Shown here: piece after piece, positions 52,462 through 62,332 of the stretch | Layout of the letters: every line of letters starts with the position of its first letter | How positions within the stretch are numbered: position 1 is the stretch's first letter | Assembly (NCBI GenBank): GCA_004195035.1 | Contig: SGBD01000001.1 | Span: 788,368 to 852,367, forward strand | Direction of reading: 5' to 3' | Source: Candidatus Acidulodesulfobacterium ferriphilum | GTDB lineage: Bacteria; SZUA-79; Acidulodesulfobacterales; Acidulodesulfobacteraceae | Length of the DNA: 64,000 nt | The notes under the pieces: generated by a model | The model's input: only the letters and a program-made list of their open reading frames with translations | The model's database searches: none | Told to the model about the DNA's origin: nothing | Made by a program: the position numbers and the translations under genes

Positions 52462-55326
52462 TCATAACCTATCTATTTTCTTTGAATAGCCCCTTAACAT
52501 AATGGAGTTAAGCGACACGGTTATACTGGAAACCGCCATTGCCGCCCCCGCTGCTGCCGGCGGCAGCAGCCAGCCGGTGAAGTGGTAAAAAACCCCCGCC
52601 GCGAACGGAATACCTAGCCCGTTAAAGAAAAATGCCCAAAAAAGGTTTTGTTTCACTTTGTTTAAAGTTTTTCTGCCGAGCGCCACGCTTTTATAAGCAT
52701 CTTTAATATCGCTTTTTACTAATATAATGTCGCCGGTTTCCCTTGCGACATCGGTTCCGCTGCCTATTGCTATTCCTACATCGGCATAAGCCAGCGCCGG
52801 CGCATCGTTTATGCCGTCGCCGACCATTGCGACTTTTAAGCCTAAATTTTTTAGTTTTTTTACTTCATTAAGTTTGTCCTGCGGTAAAACATTTGCGATG
52901 ACATTTTTTTCGTCTATCCCCACTTGAACGGCAACGTTTGCAGCTGAATTTAGATTATCCCCCGTTAAAAGATATACCGCTATACCCATGGATTTTAATT
53001 TAGTTATCGCTTCTTTTGCCCCTTTCTTAACTTTGTCTGCTAAAGTAATAATGCCGGCCATATCTGAGCCGGCAGAAATTCCGATAACGGTTTTGCTTTC
53101 CTTTGCATATTTTTCCTCAAGTTCGCTAAATTTAGACAAATCGATATTTTCGGTCTCGAACAGCCCTTTCTTCCCGATAAAAATCTTTTTACCGCCGTAA
53201 TTCAATGTTATGCCAAGGCCGCCTATTTCTTTATAATCGGCAGGCTGAATCTCGGCTCTGTCTATACCGACGGCAGTTTTTTCGTTAGATTCGTTATATT
53301 TCTTAACTATTGCCGCTGCAATAGGGTGGGAGGAGAAACCCTCTCCGTAAGCAGCGATTTTTAAAATTTCGTTTGCGGGTAAACTGCCTAAGGGTATTAT
53401 ATCCGTTACCTCAGGTTTGCCGTAAGTAATTGTACCAGTTTTATCAAAAACAACGGCGTTTATTCTTGCGATTTCTTCGAGGCCGGATGATTTTTTTATT
53501 AATATCCCCTTTTCGAGGCCGATTGAACTTCCAACCATAAGAGCCATAGGCGTAGCAAGCCCCATTGCGCAGGGGCAGGCTATAACCAGTACTGCGATAG
53601 CGGCGGATAGAGCAAATAAAAAATTAGAATGAAAAATATATCTCCATGAGAAGAATACTGCTAAAGATATTGCAACGACGATTGGAACAAAATAGTTAGT
53701 TACTTCATCGGCTATTCGCTGAATGGGGGCTTTATCCGCCTGGGCATCTTCGACTAAGCGGACAATCTGGGAGAGTATGGTATCCTTGCCAACCCTCAAA
53801 GCCTTTATTTTTATAACCTGCCCTATGTTTATCGTTGCGCCGCTTACCTCGCCGTTAACCTTTTTTTCAACGGGGATAGGCTCGCCCGTCAGCATAGACT
53901 CGTCTATCTGGGTTTGCCCCTCCATGATTACACCGTCAACGGGAATTTTATCGCCCTTTTTTACTAAAAGAACATCCCCCGCTTTCACGCTCGAAGTGTC
54001 CACCACCTTCACTGCCCCGTTGTTTTCGATAAGGTTCGCTTTGTTAGCCTGAAGTTTAAACAAGGCTTTTAATGATGATGCCGCTCTCTGTTTTGAAATC
54101 TTTTCCAGCAGTTTTCCCGTTCTGATAAAGAGTATAAGCAAAACGGATGTATCGAAATAAAGTTCGCCTTTAAATAAAAATACCCCCGCGACGGAATAAA
54201 AATAAGCGGCGGATATTCCCAATGCGACGAGAACATCCATATTGGCGGAAAAGCTTTTTAAAGAATAATAGGCGCCTTTATAAAATGTAAGTCCGGCGGT
54301 AAATTGAACTATCGTGGCTAATATAAATAAAATAAATATCTTAAATTCATTCGGGGTTTCCGCCATTTTTGCCATGCCGAACATATTTTTATAGGTCAGT
54401 ATAACGACGGGAATCGTAAGAATAAATGTGAATATAAGCCAATAAATATCTTTTTTCCAATCGGGTATTTTACGAAACCATTTGTCCATAAACGGGATAT
54501 GTGCGTTTATGCTTAAGGATTTTTCCGCCTCTTCGCCGGTTTCAGTTTCGTCCACAGGCGTGTATCCGCTTTCCGTTACGGCTTTAAATATAGCCTCTTT
54601 AGATGTTAGGGACGGGTCGAACGATACAAATCCGCTTTCCCCGGCAAAATTAACGGTTACTTTATTTATTCCATCGATCTTCCCGACCCCTTTTTCGATA
54701 GTTCTGGCACAGTTGGTACAGTGCATTCCTTCTATCTTAAATCTGAGGTTTTCTGCTTCCGGTTTTTCCTGTTTATTTTTACTCTCTGCCGGTTGAATTG
54801 TCCAACCTTGCGGTATGGCTTGCCGTGCTTCGTCTATAAGCTCGGCGCCGAACCCTGCAAATTTAACCATTTTAATTATTTCATCGGGCGAAAGATTATT
54901 TGCACCCGAATCGACATAGAGGGTTTCGTTTACGAAATTAAGCCGCGCGTTTTTGACGCCGTCTATTCTTTTTACGGTGTCCACTATGGTTTCCGCGCAT
55001 GAAGCGCAGTCCATTTTGCTTATTTTAAATTTATATTGTTTTTGTTGCGCGGGGGCGGCATTTCCTTTATCAGTCAAGGTGGGAGAACGGTCTTTTGTTT
55101 CATGTCCAGGGTCGCCTTCTTCTTCGGTTTCATAACCCGCTTCTTTTATGGCTTTTTTAATATCCGAAGCCGAGGTAGTTCCTTCGTCGAATGTCACATC
55201 AGCGCATTTATCTTTAAGGCTTACATTGACGGATTTTACTCCTTTAAGGGAAGATACGGCTTTTGTAACAGTTTTTACGCAATGTTCGCATGTCATTCCG
55301 TGGACGGCTATTTTTTCATTTTTCAT
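52462..55326 (-). CDS. copA: CopA, Cu(I)-exporting P-type ATPase with three metal-binding domains
   Basis: 954 residues. Three N-terminal HMA domains carry GMTCEHC, KMDCASC and GMHCTNC. Then eight membrane helices with [10 protein letters not shown], actuator LTGEPIPV, phosphorylation DKTGT and hinge [10 protein letters not shown]. It exports Cu(I) from the cytoplasm. Three HMA domains are more than the usual one or two. ATG 55326 follows AAGAGGTG; the longer in-frame reading to 55383 lacks a site. Copper export here, plus CcoI, NosL and the YtkA/SafE genes, reflects strong copper traffic. Confidence 0.95.
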   Translation of the reverse strand: MKNEKIAVHGMTCEHCVKTVTKAVSSLKGVKSVNVSLKDKCADVTFDEGTTSASDIKKAIKEAGYETEEEGDPGHETKDRSPTLTDKGNAAPAQQKQYKFKISKMDCASCAETIVDTVKRIDGVKNARLNFVNETLYVDSGANNLSPDEIIKMVKFAGFGAELIDEARQAIPQGWTIQPAESKNKQEKPEAENLRFKIEGMHCTNCARTIEKGVGKIDGINKVTVNFAGESGFVSFDPSLTSKEAIFKAVTESGYTPVDETETGEEAEKSLSINAHIPFMDKWFRKIPDWKKDIYWLIFTFILTIPVVILTYKNMFGMAKMAETPNEFKIFILFILATIVQFTAGLTFYKGAYYSLKSFSANMDVLVALGISAAYFYSVAGVFLFKGELYFDTSVLLILFIRTGKLLEKISKQRAASSLKALFKLQANKANLIENNGAVKVVDTSSVKAGDVLLVKKGDKIPVDGVIMEGQTQIDESMLTGEPIPVEKKVNGEVSGATINIGQVIKIKALRVGKDTILSQIVRLVEDAQADKAPIQRIADEVTNYFVPIVVAISLAVFFSWRYIFHSNFLFALSAAIAVLVIACPCAMGLATPMALMVGSSIGLEKGILIKKSSGLEEIARINAVVFDKTGTITYGKPEVTDIIPLGSLPANEILKIAAYGEGFSSHPIAAAIVKKYNESNEKTAVGIDRAEIQPADYKEIGGLGITLNYGGKKIFIGKKGLFETENIDLSKFSELEEKYAKESKTVIGISAGSDMAGIITLADKVKKGAKEAITKLKSMGIAVYLLTGDNLNSAANVAVQVGIDEKNVIANVLPQDKLNEVKKLKNLGLKVAMVGDGINDAPALAYADVGIAIGSGTDVARETGDIILVKSDIKDAYKSVALGRKTLNKVKQNLFWAFFFNGLGIPFAAGVFYHFTGWLLPPAAAGAAMAVSSITVSLNSIMLRGYSKKIDRL

Positions 55327-55572
55327 AATATGCACCTCTTTTTTATTATTAACCGGCTTTATTAATAACCCGCGGTTAACCAAATGATTAACTAAAATAT
55401 ATACCGTGCTTTTTTACTTTTAGACCAAATTATATATTTATCAATATATCATATCATCGAAAGGAGCTTTTTTCAAACGGGGTAAGCGGATTTATTCTAT
55501 TGAAAAAATAATCGTTAAGTTTTATAATATATCACTTATATACAAAATAAAAGCGTTTAACGAGGCTGATGA

Positions 55573-56109
55573 ATGGCAAATATATCTAAATATAAAACCG
55601 CCGTTTACCCTGGTTCATTCGACCCTGTTACTTACGGTCATTTAGATGTTTTAAAAAGAAGTCTCAGCGTATTTGACAAGGTGGTTGTAGCGGTTGCCTG
55701 CAATAAAAAGAAGCCTTATCTTTTTAAGCAGTCTATGAGGATTGACCTTATAGACAGGATTTTAAAAGAAGACGAAGAAATCGACAACGGCAGGGTTGAA
55801 GTAATAGCTTTAAAGGGGCTCCTTGTTAAGTATGTGGAAAGTATTAACGCAAAGGTAATTATAAGGGGCCTTAGGGCAGTTTCCGATTTTGAATACGAAC
55901 TTCAGCTTGCGATAACTAACAGGACGCTTAATTCCGACATAGAGACGATATTTATGATGACCGCCGAAAAGTACTCATTTTTAAGTTCCACGATAGTCAA
56001 GGAGATTTCCCGTCTCGGAGGAGATGTTTCCAGCATGGTTCCGAAGGTAATAGCCTCCGAGCTTGCGAAAATTTATTCCAAAGGAGAAAATGATGAAACT
56101 CTCATGTAG
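55573..56109 (+). CDS. coaD: CoaD, phosphopantetheine adenylyltransferase
   Basis: 178 residues. AVYPGSFDPVTYGHLDV holds the nucleotidyltransferase T/HxGH motif, and RGLRAVSDFEYELQ and YSFLSSTIVKEI are the family signatures. It catalyses the penultimate step of coenzyme A synthesis. AACGAGG precedes the ATG. Its 3' end overlaps the start of the aminotransferase gene by 17 bases. Confidence 0.96.
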   Translation: MANISKYKTAVYPGSFDPVTYGHLDVLKRSLSVFDKVVVAVACNKKKPYLFKQSMRIDLIDRILKEDEEIDNGRVEVIALKGLLVKYVESINAKVIIRGLRAVSDFEYELQLAITNRTLNSDIETIFMMTAEKYSFLSSTIVKEISRLGGDVSSMVPKVIASELAKIYSKGENDETLM

Positions 56110-57274
56110 AGCGTCTTCAATAAAACCGTCGGCCACTCTTGCCATAACCGCAAAGGCTAAGAAACTTAAAGCCGAAGGGAAAAATATTATCGGTTTTGGG
56201 GCGGGCGAGCCGGATTTCGACACGCCGGGCTATATCAAAGACGCCGTAAAAGATGCCCTTGACAAAGGTTATACCAAATATACCCCCGTGTCGGGAATCG
56301 AGGAGCTTAAATCGGCGATTGCGGATAAGTTTTTATCCGATTATAATGTCGGATACGAACAGAGCGAGATAATCGTTTCTTGCGGAGGAAAGCACAGCCT
56401 TTACAATCTCTTTTCGGCTCTCTTAAACGAAGGCGACGAGATTATTATTCCATCGCCCTATTGGGTGTCTTATACCGAAATCATAAAGCTTTCCGGCGGC
56501 GTTCCGGTTATAGTCGATACATCCCGAAACGGGTTTAAATTTAACCTGAGAATGCTCGAAAGCAATTTGACGAAAAAGACAAAGGGATTAATCATAAACA
56601 GTCCTTCTAATCCTACAGGGGTTTTAATGGACGAGAAAGATATTATCGAAATTGCAAACTTTGTCAAAAAGAAAGGTTTATACATAATAACCGACGATAT
56701 TTACGAAAAAATAATCTTTGACGATAAAAAATTTTTTAATGCGCTGATGGCCGGCAAATCGATGAAAGAAAATACCGTTGCCGTCAATGCAGTTTCCAAG
56801 ACATACTCTATGACAGGATTCAGAATAGGCTATACGGCCGGCCCCAAAGATTTAATATCGGCAATGAATAATATCCAGTCCCAAAGCACATCCAACCCCA
56901 CGACATTTGCCCAATACGGGGCTTTGGCGGCATTAAAGGGCGGCTATGATTTTACCGTTATGATGCGGAACGAATTTCAAAAAAGAAGGGATTATATGAT
57001 GGATTTTTTTGACAAAAACATAAAAAGCATCACTCCCGTTAAGCCGGATGGGGCATTTTATATATTTGCCGATATTTCAAAGGTCTTTGGCGAAAGCGAG
57101 AATAAAATAAATTCCTCGACCGAATTTTGCGATTATCTTTTAGATAAATATCTTGTCGCAGCCGTTCCCGGCGTTGAGTTTGGCAATGACAATTTTATAA
57201 GGCTGTCTTTTGCGACAAGCCTCGATGTCATAAAAGAAGGTTTAAATAGAATAAAAGAAGCGGTATCCTTTTGA
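56093..57274 (+). CDS. aspC: Class I aspartate/aromatic aminotransferase
   Basis: 393 residues, PLP-dependent fold type I. Seen: GAGEPDFDTP, SPYWVSY, NSPSNPTG, the ITDDIYEK segment and the PLP lysine in AVSKTYSMTGFRIGY. It likely transaminates aspartate (and perhaps prephenate or aromatic acids) with 2-oxoglutarate. ATG 56093 gives 6 bases to AAGGAG; ATG 56090 is also possible. Overlap with coaD suggests cotranscription. Confidence 0.9.
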   Translation: MKLSCRASSIKPSATLAITAKAKKLKAEGKNIIGFGAGEPDFDTPGYIKDAVKDALDKGYTKYTPVSGIEELKSAIADKFLSDYNVGYEQSEIIVSCGGKHSLYNLFSALLNEGDEIIIPSPYWVSYTEIIKLSGGVPVIVDTSRNGFKFNLRMLESNLTKKTKGLIINSPSNPTGVLMDEKDIIEIANFVKKKGLYIITDDIYEKIIFDDKKFFNALMAGKSMKENTVAVNAVSKTYSMTGFRIGYTAGPKDLISAMNNIQSQSTSNPTTFAQYGALAALKGGYDFTVMMRNEFQKRRDYMMDFFDKNIKSITPVKPDGAFYIFADISKVFGESENKINSSTEFCDYLLDKYLVAAVPGVEFGNDNFIRLSFATSLDVIKEGLNRIKEAVSF

Positions 57275-57287
57275 GGCAAATAATTTT

Positions 57288-58660
57288 ATGAAAAGGGCTC
57301 ATAAATACATCCTTAACTTTCTTAATAATAACAGGGGCGATTTTAACTTATTTAAGTTTATCCTTAAGCTCCCCTTATTTTTAATATCGTATGCGGTTAT
57401 TCTTTCTACAAAAATAAAAAGAACATTGTATAACCGTTCTTTTATTTTTAAATCTAAAGAACCTGGCATGTTTACGGTTAGCATAGGGAATATAAATTTG
57501 GGCGGAGCAGGGAAAACCCCGTTTTCCTATACTATTGCCGAATACTTGTACGGACGGGGTTTAAAGCCCTGCATTATAAGCAGGGGCTACAAAGGCCGTT
57601 TAAAAAAAAAATCTATATTGCCGGTTGGGAGTACGAGCTTGAGGATGTCCGGCAAAAGCTTCCCGACGAAGTAATTCTTTTAGTTGAAAGGTTTAAATCA
57701 AAAAATATTCGGATACCCGTTATAGTTTCCAGAAACCGATTATCGGCCGCAAAAGTTTGTTCGGGGGAAGATAGCATATATTATAATCTTGCCGAAGATC
57801 TTAATGTATTTTCAAACTTAGATTCGACAAAACCCCCGGGCGAAAAGGTAGATTTAAGCGCAAACCCGTCCGATGATGCCGTGCATAATTTTTCCGATCA
57901 TTGCTTATATAAAGATGTTTGCGATAAATATGAAGAATATAAAAAGATTGCCGTCTTAGATGACGGATTTACCGCTTTAAATATCAAAAAGGATTTAAAT
58001 ATAGTTCTGATAGACAGGACTAAGAACATTTTCGATCAAAATGTTATTCCCGCAGGGGTTTTAAGGGAGGACTTAACTGTTCTTAAATATGCCGATATTA
58101 TAATTATAACCAAAAATACTGAACAAGCCTGCGATATTACAAAAATAACCGATAAAAATTTAGAGAAAGACATTAAAAGATTTAATAAATCCTGCCCAGT
58201 ATTCTATTCTCATTATAAGCCCGTTAATCTTTTAGGAGGGGACGCTGGGCAAAAATCGTTAAATTTTGATAGCCTCCATGACAAACGGATGAGGATATTG
58301 ACCGTCTGTGCAATCGGAAACCCGGATTACTTTTACGATAATTTGAGTAGCCGCGGGATTAAAATAGACGGCAAGTTCGAGTTTGAAGACCACCATATAT
58401 ATACGGCGCAGGATTTAACCTTATTAAAGAATGACCTGAATCTTAATAATCCCTGTATTATTATAACTACTTTAAAAGATTATGTTAAATTAAAAAAGTT
58501 TGGCGAACGGAAAGAATATAAGGATATTATAGAAAAGGTTTATTATTTGGATTTTGAGCTGGTTATAGATAAATTATTTTTTGAGTTTATTTATGATAAT
58601 TATAAAAAATATATAGAAAGGATCAATCCAGAATTACTTCCATATATAATTAAAAATTAA
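57288..58660 (+). CDS. lpxK: LpxK, tetraacyldisaccharide 4'-kinase, split by a -1 frameshift at ten A
   Basis: The two halves are in different frames. The first (from ATG 57288) has SIGNINLGGAGKTP (Walker A of LpxK) and SRGYKGRLKKK, then goes wrong and stops at 57674. Reading one base back within the ten-A run (57602-57611) continues as IYIAGWEYELEDVRQ, VIPAGVLRED, VLDDGFTAL, FEDHHIYTAQDL and TTLKDYVKL to the stop at 58660, all LpxK features. The joined protein would be ~457 residues, longer than the usual ~330-350, with extra sequence in the middle. Slippage by RNA polymerase or the ribosome at A10, a sequencing error, or a real inactivating mutation are all possible. lpxK is normally essential for lipid A. 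Confidence 0.8.
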
Positions 58661-58667
58661 ACAAAAG

Positions 58668-59576
58668 ATGAAGAAAAATAGGATACTGTTATATGCTGAA
58701 TTTATCGCAGTTTATGGGTTTTATCTTTTTATAAACATTATCCCTCTTGGTTTAGCGTTAAAATTGGGCAGGATTTTAGGGATAATATTTTATAAAATCG
58801 ACAAAAGACATGCAAAAAATACGATTAATAATTTAACCATCGCTTTTCCGAATAAAAAAAAAGAGGAGCTAAACGATATTTGCATTAATTTTTACAAAAA
58901 TATCGGCATGATTTTCGTTGAGATTTTTAGATTAAACAGGTATAATAAAAAGAATATAGACAGCTTTGTCGACTCGGATTTCGACGCGTTTAAGGGCATT
59001 TACAAAAAGCAGGGAATACTTCTCTTGACCGCTCATTTCGGCAATTGGGAGCTTTTGGCAAAAACTTTCAGCCTGAAAGGTTATTCGGGCAATGTTTTAG
59101 CAAGGCCGTTAGACAACCCTTATATAGAAAAAATTCTTTATGGATTAAGGACAAATTCCGGGAATAAGGTAATATATAACAGGGAAAATGCTATTAAAAG
59201 CATAATGTCGGCATTAAATAAAAATGAAATGGTTGGATTTTTGCCGGACGAGAATGCTTCGAAACGGATAGGCGTATTTGTAGATTTTTTTGGCGTTAAA
59301 GCCTGCACTATGCCGGGTATGGCGAATATTGCCGCAAAGACAAAAGCGCCGGTCATTCCGGCTTTTATTGTCAGGATTAAAGACGGCAATTTTAAAAAAC
59401 ATAAACTGATAATCGGAGAACCCCTTGAGATAACCTATACCGGAGACAGAAAGACCGATATGATAAACATCTTGAAAATGTTCAATGAAACAATAGAAAA
59501 CATAATAGAAAATTATCCGGAGCAGTGGTTTTGGATTCACAACAGGTGGAAAACAAGACCGGATCCAGAGAAATAA
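58668..59576 (+). CDS. lpxL: LpxL/HtrB-family lipid A acyltransferase
   Basis: 302 residues. One N-terminal helix, then the HxxxxE-type catalytic motif in TAHFGNWELLA (~residue 118), LARPLDNPY, GFLPDENAS and PAFIVRIKDG. It adds a secondary acyl chain to lipid A at the inner face of the cytoplasmic membrane. It starts 7 bases after lpxK and 4 bases before gmhB, forming an LPS gene group. Which chain or position it serves cannot be read from sequence. Confidence 0.88.
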   Translation: MKKNRILLYAEFIAVYGFYLFINIIPLGLALKLGRILGIIFYKIDKRHAKNTINNLTIAFPNKKKEELNDICINFYKNIGMIFVEIFRLNRYNKKNIDSFVDSDFDAFKGIYKKQGILLLTAHFGNWELLAKTFSLKGYSGNVLARPLDNPYIEKILYGLRTNSGNKVIYNRENAIKSIMSALNKNEMVGFLPDENASKRIGVFVDFFGVKACTMPGMANIAAKTKAPVIPAFIVRIKDGNFKKHKLIIGEPLEITYTGDRKTDMINILKMFNETIENIIENYPEQWFWIHNRWKTRPDPEK

Positions 59577-59580
59577 ATAT

Positions 59581-60135
59581 ATGGAAAAATGCGTATTTTT
59601 AGACAGGGACGGCGTTCTGATTAAAGATGTAGGCTATTTAAAAAATCCGGACGATATAATTTTAATGCCGCAAACGATCGAGGCATTAAAGAATTTAAAG
59701 AAAATCGGGTTTTTGCTCATAATAGTTACAAATCAGGCGGGTGTCGCAAAAGGTTTTTTCACCGTAGATGATTTGGAAAGAGTTAATAAAAGATTGATAA
59801 AGGTTTATGAAACTAACGATATTGCGATAGACGATTTATATTTTTGCCCCCACCACGAAAATGGAATTGTAGAGCCTTATAATATCAAATGCTCTTGCAG
59901 AAAGCCCGATTTAGGAATGGTGGTTAAGGGCGTAGAAAAGTTCGGCATCGATATTAATAAATCATTTATGATTGGAGATAAGGACAGCGATATTCTTCTC
60001 GCAAAAAATTCCGGTTTAAGGTCGTTTTATATAAAAAATTCGATGTACGAACATGATGAAAATATAACCCCGGATTTTTATGTTTCAGATTTGAAAGAAG
60101 CTTCGGATATTATAATAGAATTACAGGGCGGCTGA
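59581..60135 (+). CDS. gmhB: GmhB, D-glycero-beta-D-manno-heptose-1,7-bisphosphate 7-phosphatase
   Basis: 184 residues, HAD family. FLDRDGVLIKDVGYL carries the two catalytic Asp; VTNQAGVAKG follows; the zinc loop is CPHHENGIV with CSCRKPDLGM; IGDKDSDILLAKNSG is motif III/IV. It dephosphorylates heptose bisphosphate for ADP-heptose and LPS core synthesis. It lies 4 bases after lpxL. Confidence 0.92.
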   Translation: MEKCVFLDRDGVLIKDVGYLKNPDDIILMPQTIEALKNLKKIGFLLIIVTNQAGVAKGFFTVDDLERVNKRLIKVYETNDIAIDDLYFCPHHENGIVEPYNIKCSCRKPDLGMVVKGVEKFGIDINKSFMIGDKDSDILLAKNSGLRSFYIKNSMYEHDENITPDFYVSDLKEASDIIIELQGG

Positions 60136-60226
60136 GAAAGAGTTATCGCATCTTTATTTTTTTGTTTGATTTTAAATAAAAAGTTTGTTAAAATTTAATG
60201 CTTAAATTTAAATATACCAATAAAAA

Positions 60227-60250
60227 GAGGACAGACTTAAGTTTGTCCTC
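60227..60250. repeat. 24-bp palindrome before rpsT
   Basis: GAGGACAGACTTAAG / TTTGTCCTC-type inverted repeat (GAGGACAGACTT with AAGTTTGTCCTC, one mismatched position per arm). It ends 18 bases before the rpsT ATG and would form a hairpin just ahead of the AAGGAG site. It has the same GGACAGAxTTAA core as the palindromes at 30998 and 31217. Confidence 0.7.
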
Positions 60251-60268
60251 ATAAACAAGGAGTAAACT

Positions 60269-60538
60269 ATGGCAAATCATAAATCGGCTGAGAAAAGGGC
60301 AAGGCAAACGAAAAAAAGAACTTTGCGCAACACAGGCAGTATTTCGAAAATGAAAACGAATATTAAAAAATTTAAAGCGGCTGTTTCTCAAAACGATAAA
60401 GAAAAGGCTCTGGAACTTTTTAAATTAAATGCGTCTTATATTATGCATTTGGCATCCAAAAGTATAATTCATAAAAATAATGCCTCAAGGAAAATCTCGG
60501 CGCTGGCGAGGCTTCATAACTCAATCAAACAGGATTAG
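60269..60538 (+). CDS. rpsT: Ribosomal protein S20
   Basis: 89 residues, Lys/Arg-rich and helical: ANHKSAEKRARQTKKRTLRN at the start and the C-terminal KNNASRKISALARLHN. It binds 16S rRNA in the 30S subunit. AAGGAG lies 6 bases before the ATG, and a hairpin-forming palindrome lies just upstream and could influence translation. It converges on holA with a 2-base gap. Confidence 0.96.
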   Translation: MANHKSAEKRARQTKKRTLRNTGSISKMKTNIKKFKAAVSQNDKEKALELFKLNASYIMHLASKSIIHKNNASRKISALARLHNSIKQD

Positions 60539-60540
60539 CG

Positions 60541-61533
60541 TTATCTTAAGTTTCTGGAAATATCTAAAAACCCAAGTTTAAAGATAAATTCTTCGAATAT
60601 CAGGTTTTGAGGGTGGGATGTTGTTTTAAGCCTGAAATCCGTTTCTCCCAGCAGTTCCATAATTCTTTTAAGTTCATGAACAGAAAATAAAGATAGATTT
60701 TTTAGAAATTTCTTTTTGAGAAAAGGCAGAACCCCGTTTATCCGTAAAATGGTTTCGAAATCCATACCCGAGGATTCCTGCACCTTTGCTTTATGGAGCT
60801 TTCTCGCTTCGTTATACAATACCGATATAATTTTTACAGGCTCTTCCCCGTCATTATAAATAACGCCGAATATTGAAAATGCCCCCCTTATATCCCTGTC
60901 TAATATTTTATCGATAAAATCAAAAATAGTGAATGTTTTTGAAAAAGCAAGAAGCGGCTTTAATTCGTTAACGGAAAGTTCTTTTGATTTGTTTTCGGGT
61001 TTAATTCCCGATACTATTTTGTTAAGTTCGTTATCGATATTTACCGTGTTATTACCCGTATATCTAATGAGGTAATATACTGCTTCATCGGAAATTTTTA
61101 TACCTTTTTCTTTAGATAAATTTCTAATATAAGAGAAAAGTTCATTTTCATATAGAAGCCTGATTTTATGAAGTTTAAAATAATTTTTGGTTTTTAATTC
61201 CTTGAAAAATTTAATATTTTCGTTAATTTTCGGGCTGTTATCATAAAAAATGATTACTGTTGACGGAGATGGAGAGTTTAAGTAATCAAGCAGTTCCGTA
61301 TCATTAAGAAACGAGCCGTCAAAATCTTCTACCTGTATAACCCTTTTTTCCGAAAGCACAGGATAACTGTTGGCTATGGTTAAAAAATCGACGGGCAAGG
61401 GGGATATAAGCCTGTCAAAATTAAAATCCGTCTGTTCTTTTTTTAATATTCCGGATTTTATTTTTTCTATTTCCTTAGCAATTCTAAAATCATCTTCCCC
61501 GTAAAAAAAATAGACGAGAGTATCTTTTTCCAT
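60541..61533 (-). CDS. holA: HolA, DNA polymerase III delta subunit
   Basis: 330 residues. FFYGEDDFRIAKEIEKIK at the start (the degenerate Walker region of delta), VIQVEDFDG and later EARKLHKAKVQE and LMELLGETDFRLKTTSHPQ are the family features. It is part of the clamp loader that opens the sliding clamp. It often neighbours rpsT, as here. Confidence 0.88.
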   Translation of the reverse strand: MEKDTLVYFFYGEDDFRIAKEIEKIKSGILKKEQTDFNFDRLISPLPVDFLTIANSYPVLSEKRVIQVEDFDGSFLNDTELLDYLNSPSPSTVIIFYDNSPKINENIKFFKELKTKNYFKLHKIRLLYENELFSYIRNLSKEKGIKISDEAVYYLIRYTGNNTVNIDNELNKIVSGIKPENKSKELSVNELKPLLAFSKTFTIFDFIDKILDRDIRGAFSIFGVIYNDGEEPVKIISVLYNEARKLHKAKVQESSGMDFETILRINGVLPFLKKKFLKNLSLFSVHELKRIMELLGETDFRLKTTSHPQNLIFEEFIFKLGFLDISRNLR

Positions 61534-61583
61534 ATTTAAATTTTATAATAAAAAATATCTTTTTTAAAGATATTAATCTTAAG

Positions 61584-61762
61584 TTTTAATTCCGCAATAG
61601 AAACTGTTTAGATATTGCAATACTCAATATTAAGTAATACTGGATTCCCGCTTTCGCGGGAATGACACCTAAAAGGTGAAACTTCCAACCCTTATTAAGT
61701 CATTTTAAGTCATTCCCGCGAAAGCGGGAATCCAGAAAATAAATTTCTATCGGGGGTTAAGG
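61584..61762. mobile_element. MITE-like inverted-repeat element, copy 2 (diverged)
   Basis: About 179 bases. The arms 61638-61667 and 61708-61735 carry the same TGGATTCCCGCTTTCGCGGG core as copy 1, and the flank ATTAAGTAATACTGG matches copy 1's CTAAGTAAATCTGG. The outer ends are recognisable (CAATAGAAA on the left, TTTCTATCGGGGGTTAAGG on the right) but have drifted. No coding capacity. It lies between holA and secG. Confidence 0.7.
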
Positions 61763-61775
61763 TTAAATTTTGCGG

Positions 61776-61807
61776 TTGACTTTTATATCATATTTTATTA
61801 ATATAAT
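61776..61807 (+). promoter_or_regulatory. Promoter of secG (near-leaderless transcript)
   Basis: TTGACT (61776-61781), 17 bases, TAATAT (61799-61804), or TATAAT at 61802-61807 with a 20-base spacer. Transcription would start within about 3 bases of the secG ATG (61814). No ribosome-binding site is present. Confidence 0.55.
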
Positions 61808-61813
61808 TTCATC

Positions 61814-62179
61814 ATGATAGAATTTTTGACGATTATATTAATAGTTTCCGCCGTTTTCTTGGTTATCGTTATTCTTATGCAGCAGGGCAAAGGACAAGAA
61901 ATGGGCGCCGTGTTCGGGGGGAGTTCCCAAACCATATTTGGAGCTTCCGGCGCGGGCAATTTTTTAACTAAAGCTACCGCTATTTTAGCCTTAATTTTTA
62001 TGGCTTCGGCATTTCTAATATCTTATATTTCGGCCAGGCAGATAAGCCCTATCGCAATTAAAAGTTACATTAAAAAGACGGAAAAACCGCCTTTAGTTAA
62101 AAAGGCTGCCAAGCCTGCTCCAAAAGACCAAGCCTTAACTAAGCCATTTAAGCCGTTAAAAACGGTTAATAATAAATAA
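61814..62179 (+). CDS. secG: SecG, Sec translocase subunit
   Basis: 121 residues. Two membrane helices with the family block MQQGKGQEMGAVFGGSSQTIFG between them and GAGNFLTKATAI starting the second. The C-terminal tail is Lys/Pro/Ala-rich and longer than the ~75-110 residues usual. It assists SecYE protein export. The ATG has no ribosome-binding site and the promoter lies immediately upstream, so translation may be leaderless. Confidence 0.92.
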   Translation: MIEFLTIILIVSAVFLVIVILMQQGKGQEMGAVFGGSSQTIFGASGAGNFLTKATAILALIFMASAFLISYISARQISPIAIKSYIKKTEKPPLVKKAAKPAPKDQALTKPFKPLKTVNNK

Positions 62180-62210
62180 TTTACTTTAATAGGTAAGTTT
62201 TAATAAAAAT

Positions 62211-62296
62211 GCCGAAGTGGTGGAATTGGTAGACACGCCATCTTGAGGGGGTGGTGGATAATATCCGTGCCGGTTCGATTCCGGCCTTCGGCACCA
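62211..62296 (+). tRNA. tRNA-Leu (anticodon GAG), CCA encoded
   Basis: The acceptor stem GCCGAAG pairs with CTTCGGC, then A and CCA. The D-arm holds GGAATTGGTAGAC, the anticodon stem CCATC/GGTGG encloses TTGAGGG (anticodon GAG), a long class-II variable arm follows, and the T-arm is CCGGTTCGATTCCGG. It reads CUC and CUU codons. Confidence 0.96.
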
Positions 62297-62332
62297 TTCA
62301 TTATTTTAACCTTTCTGCAAAATAATTATTCT

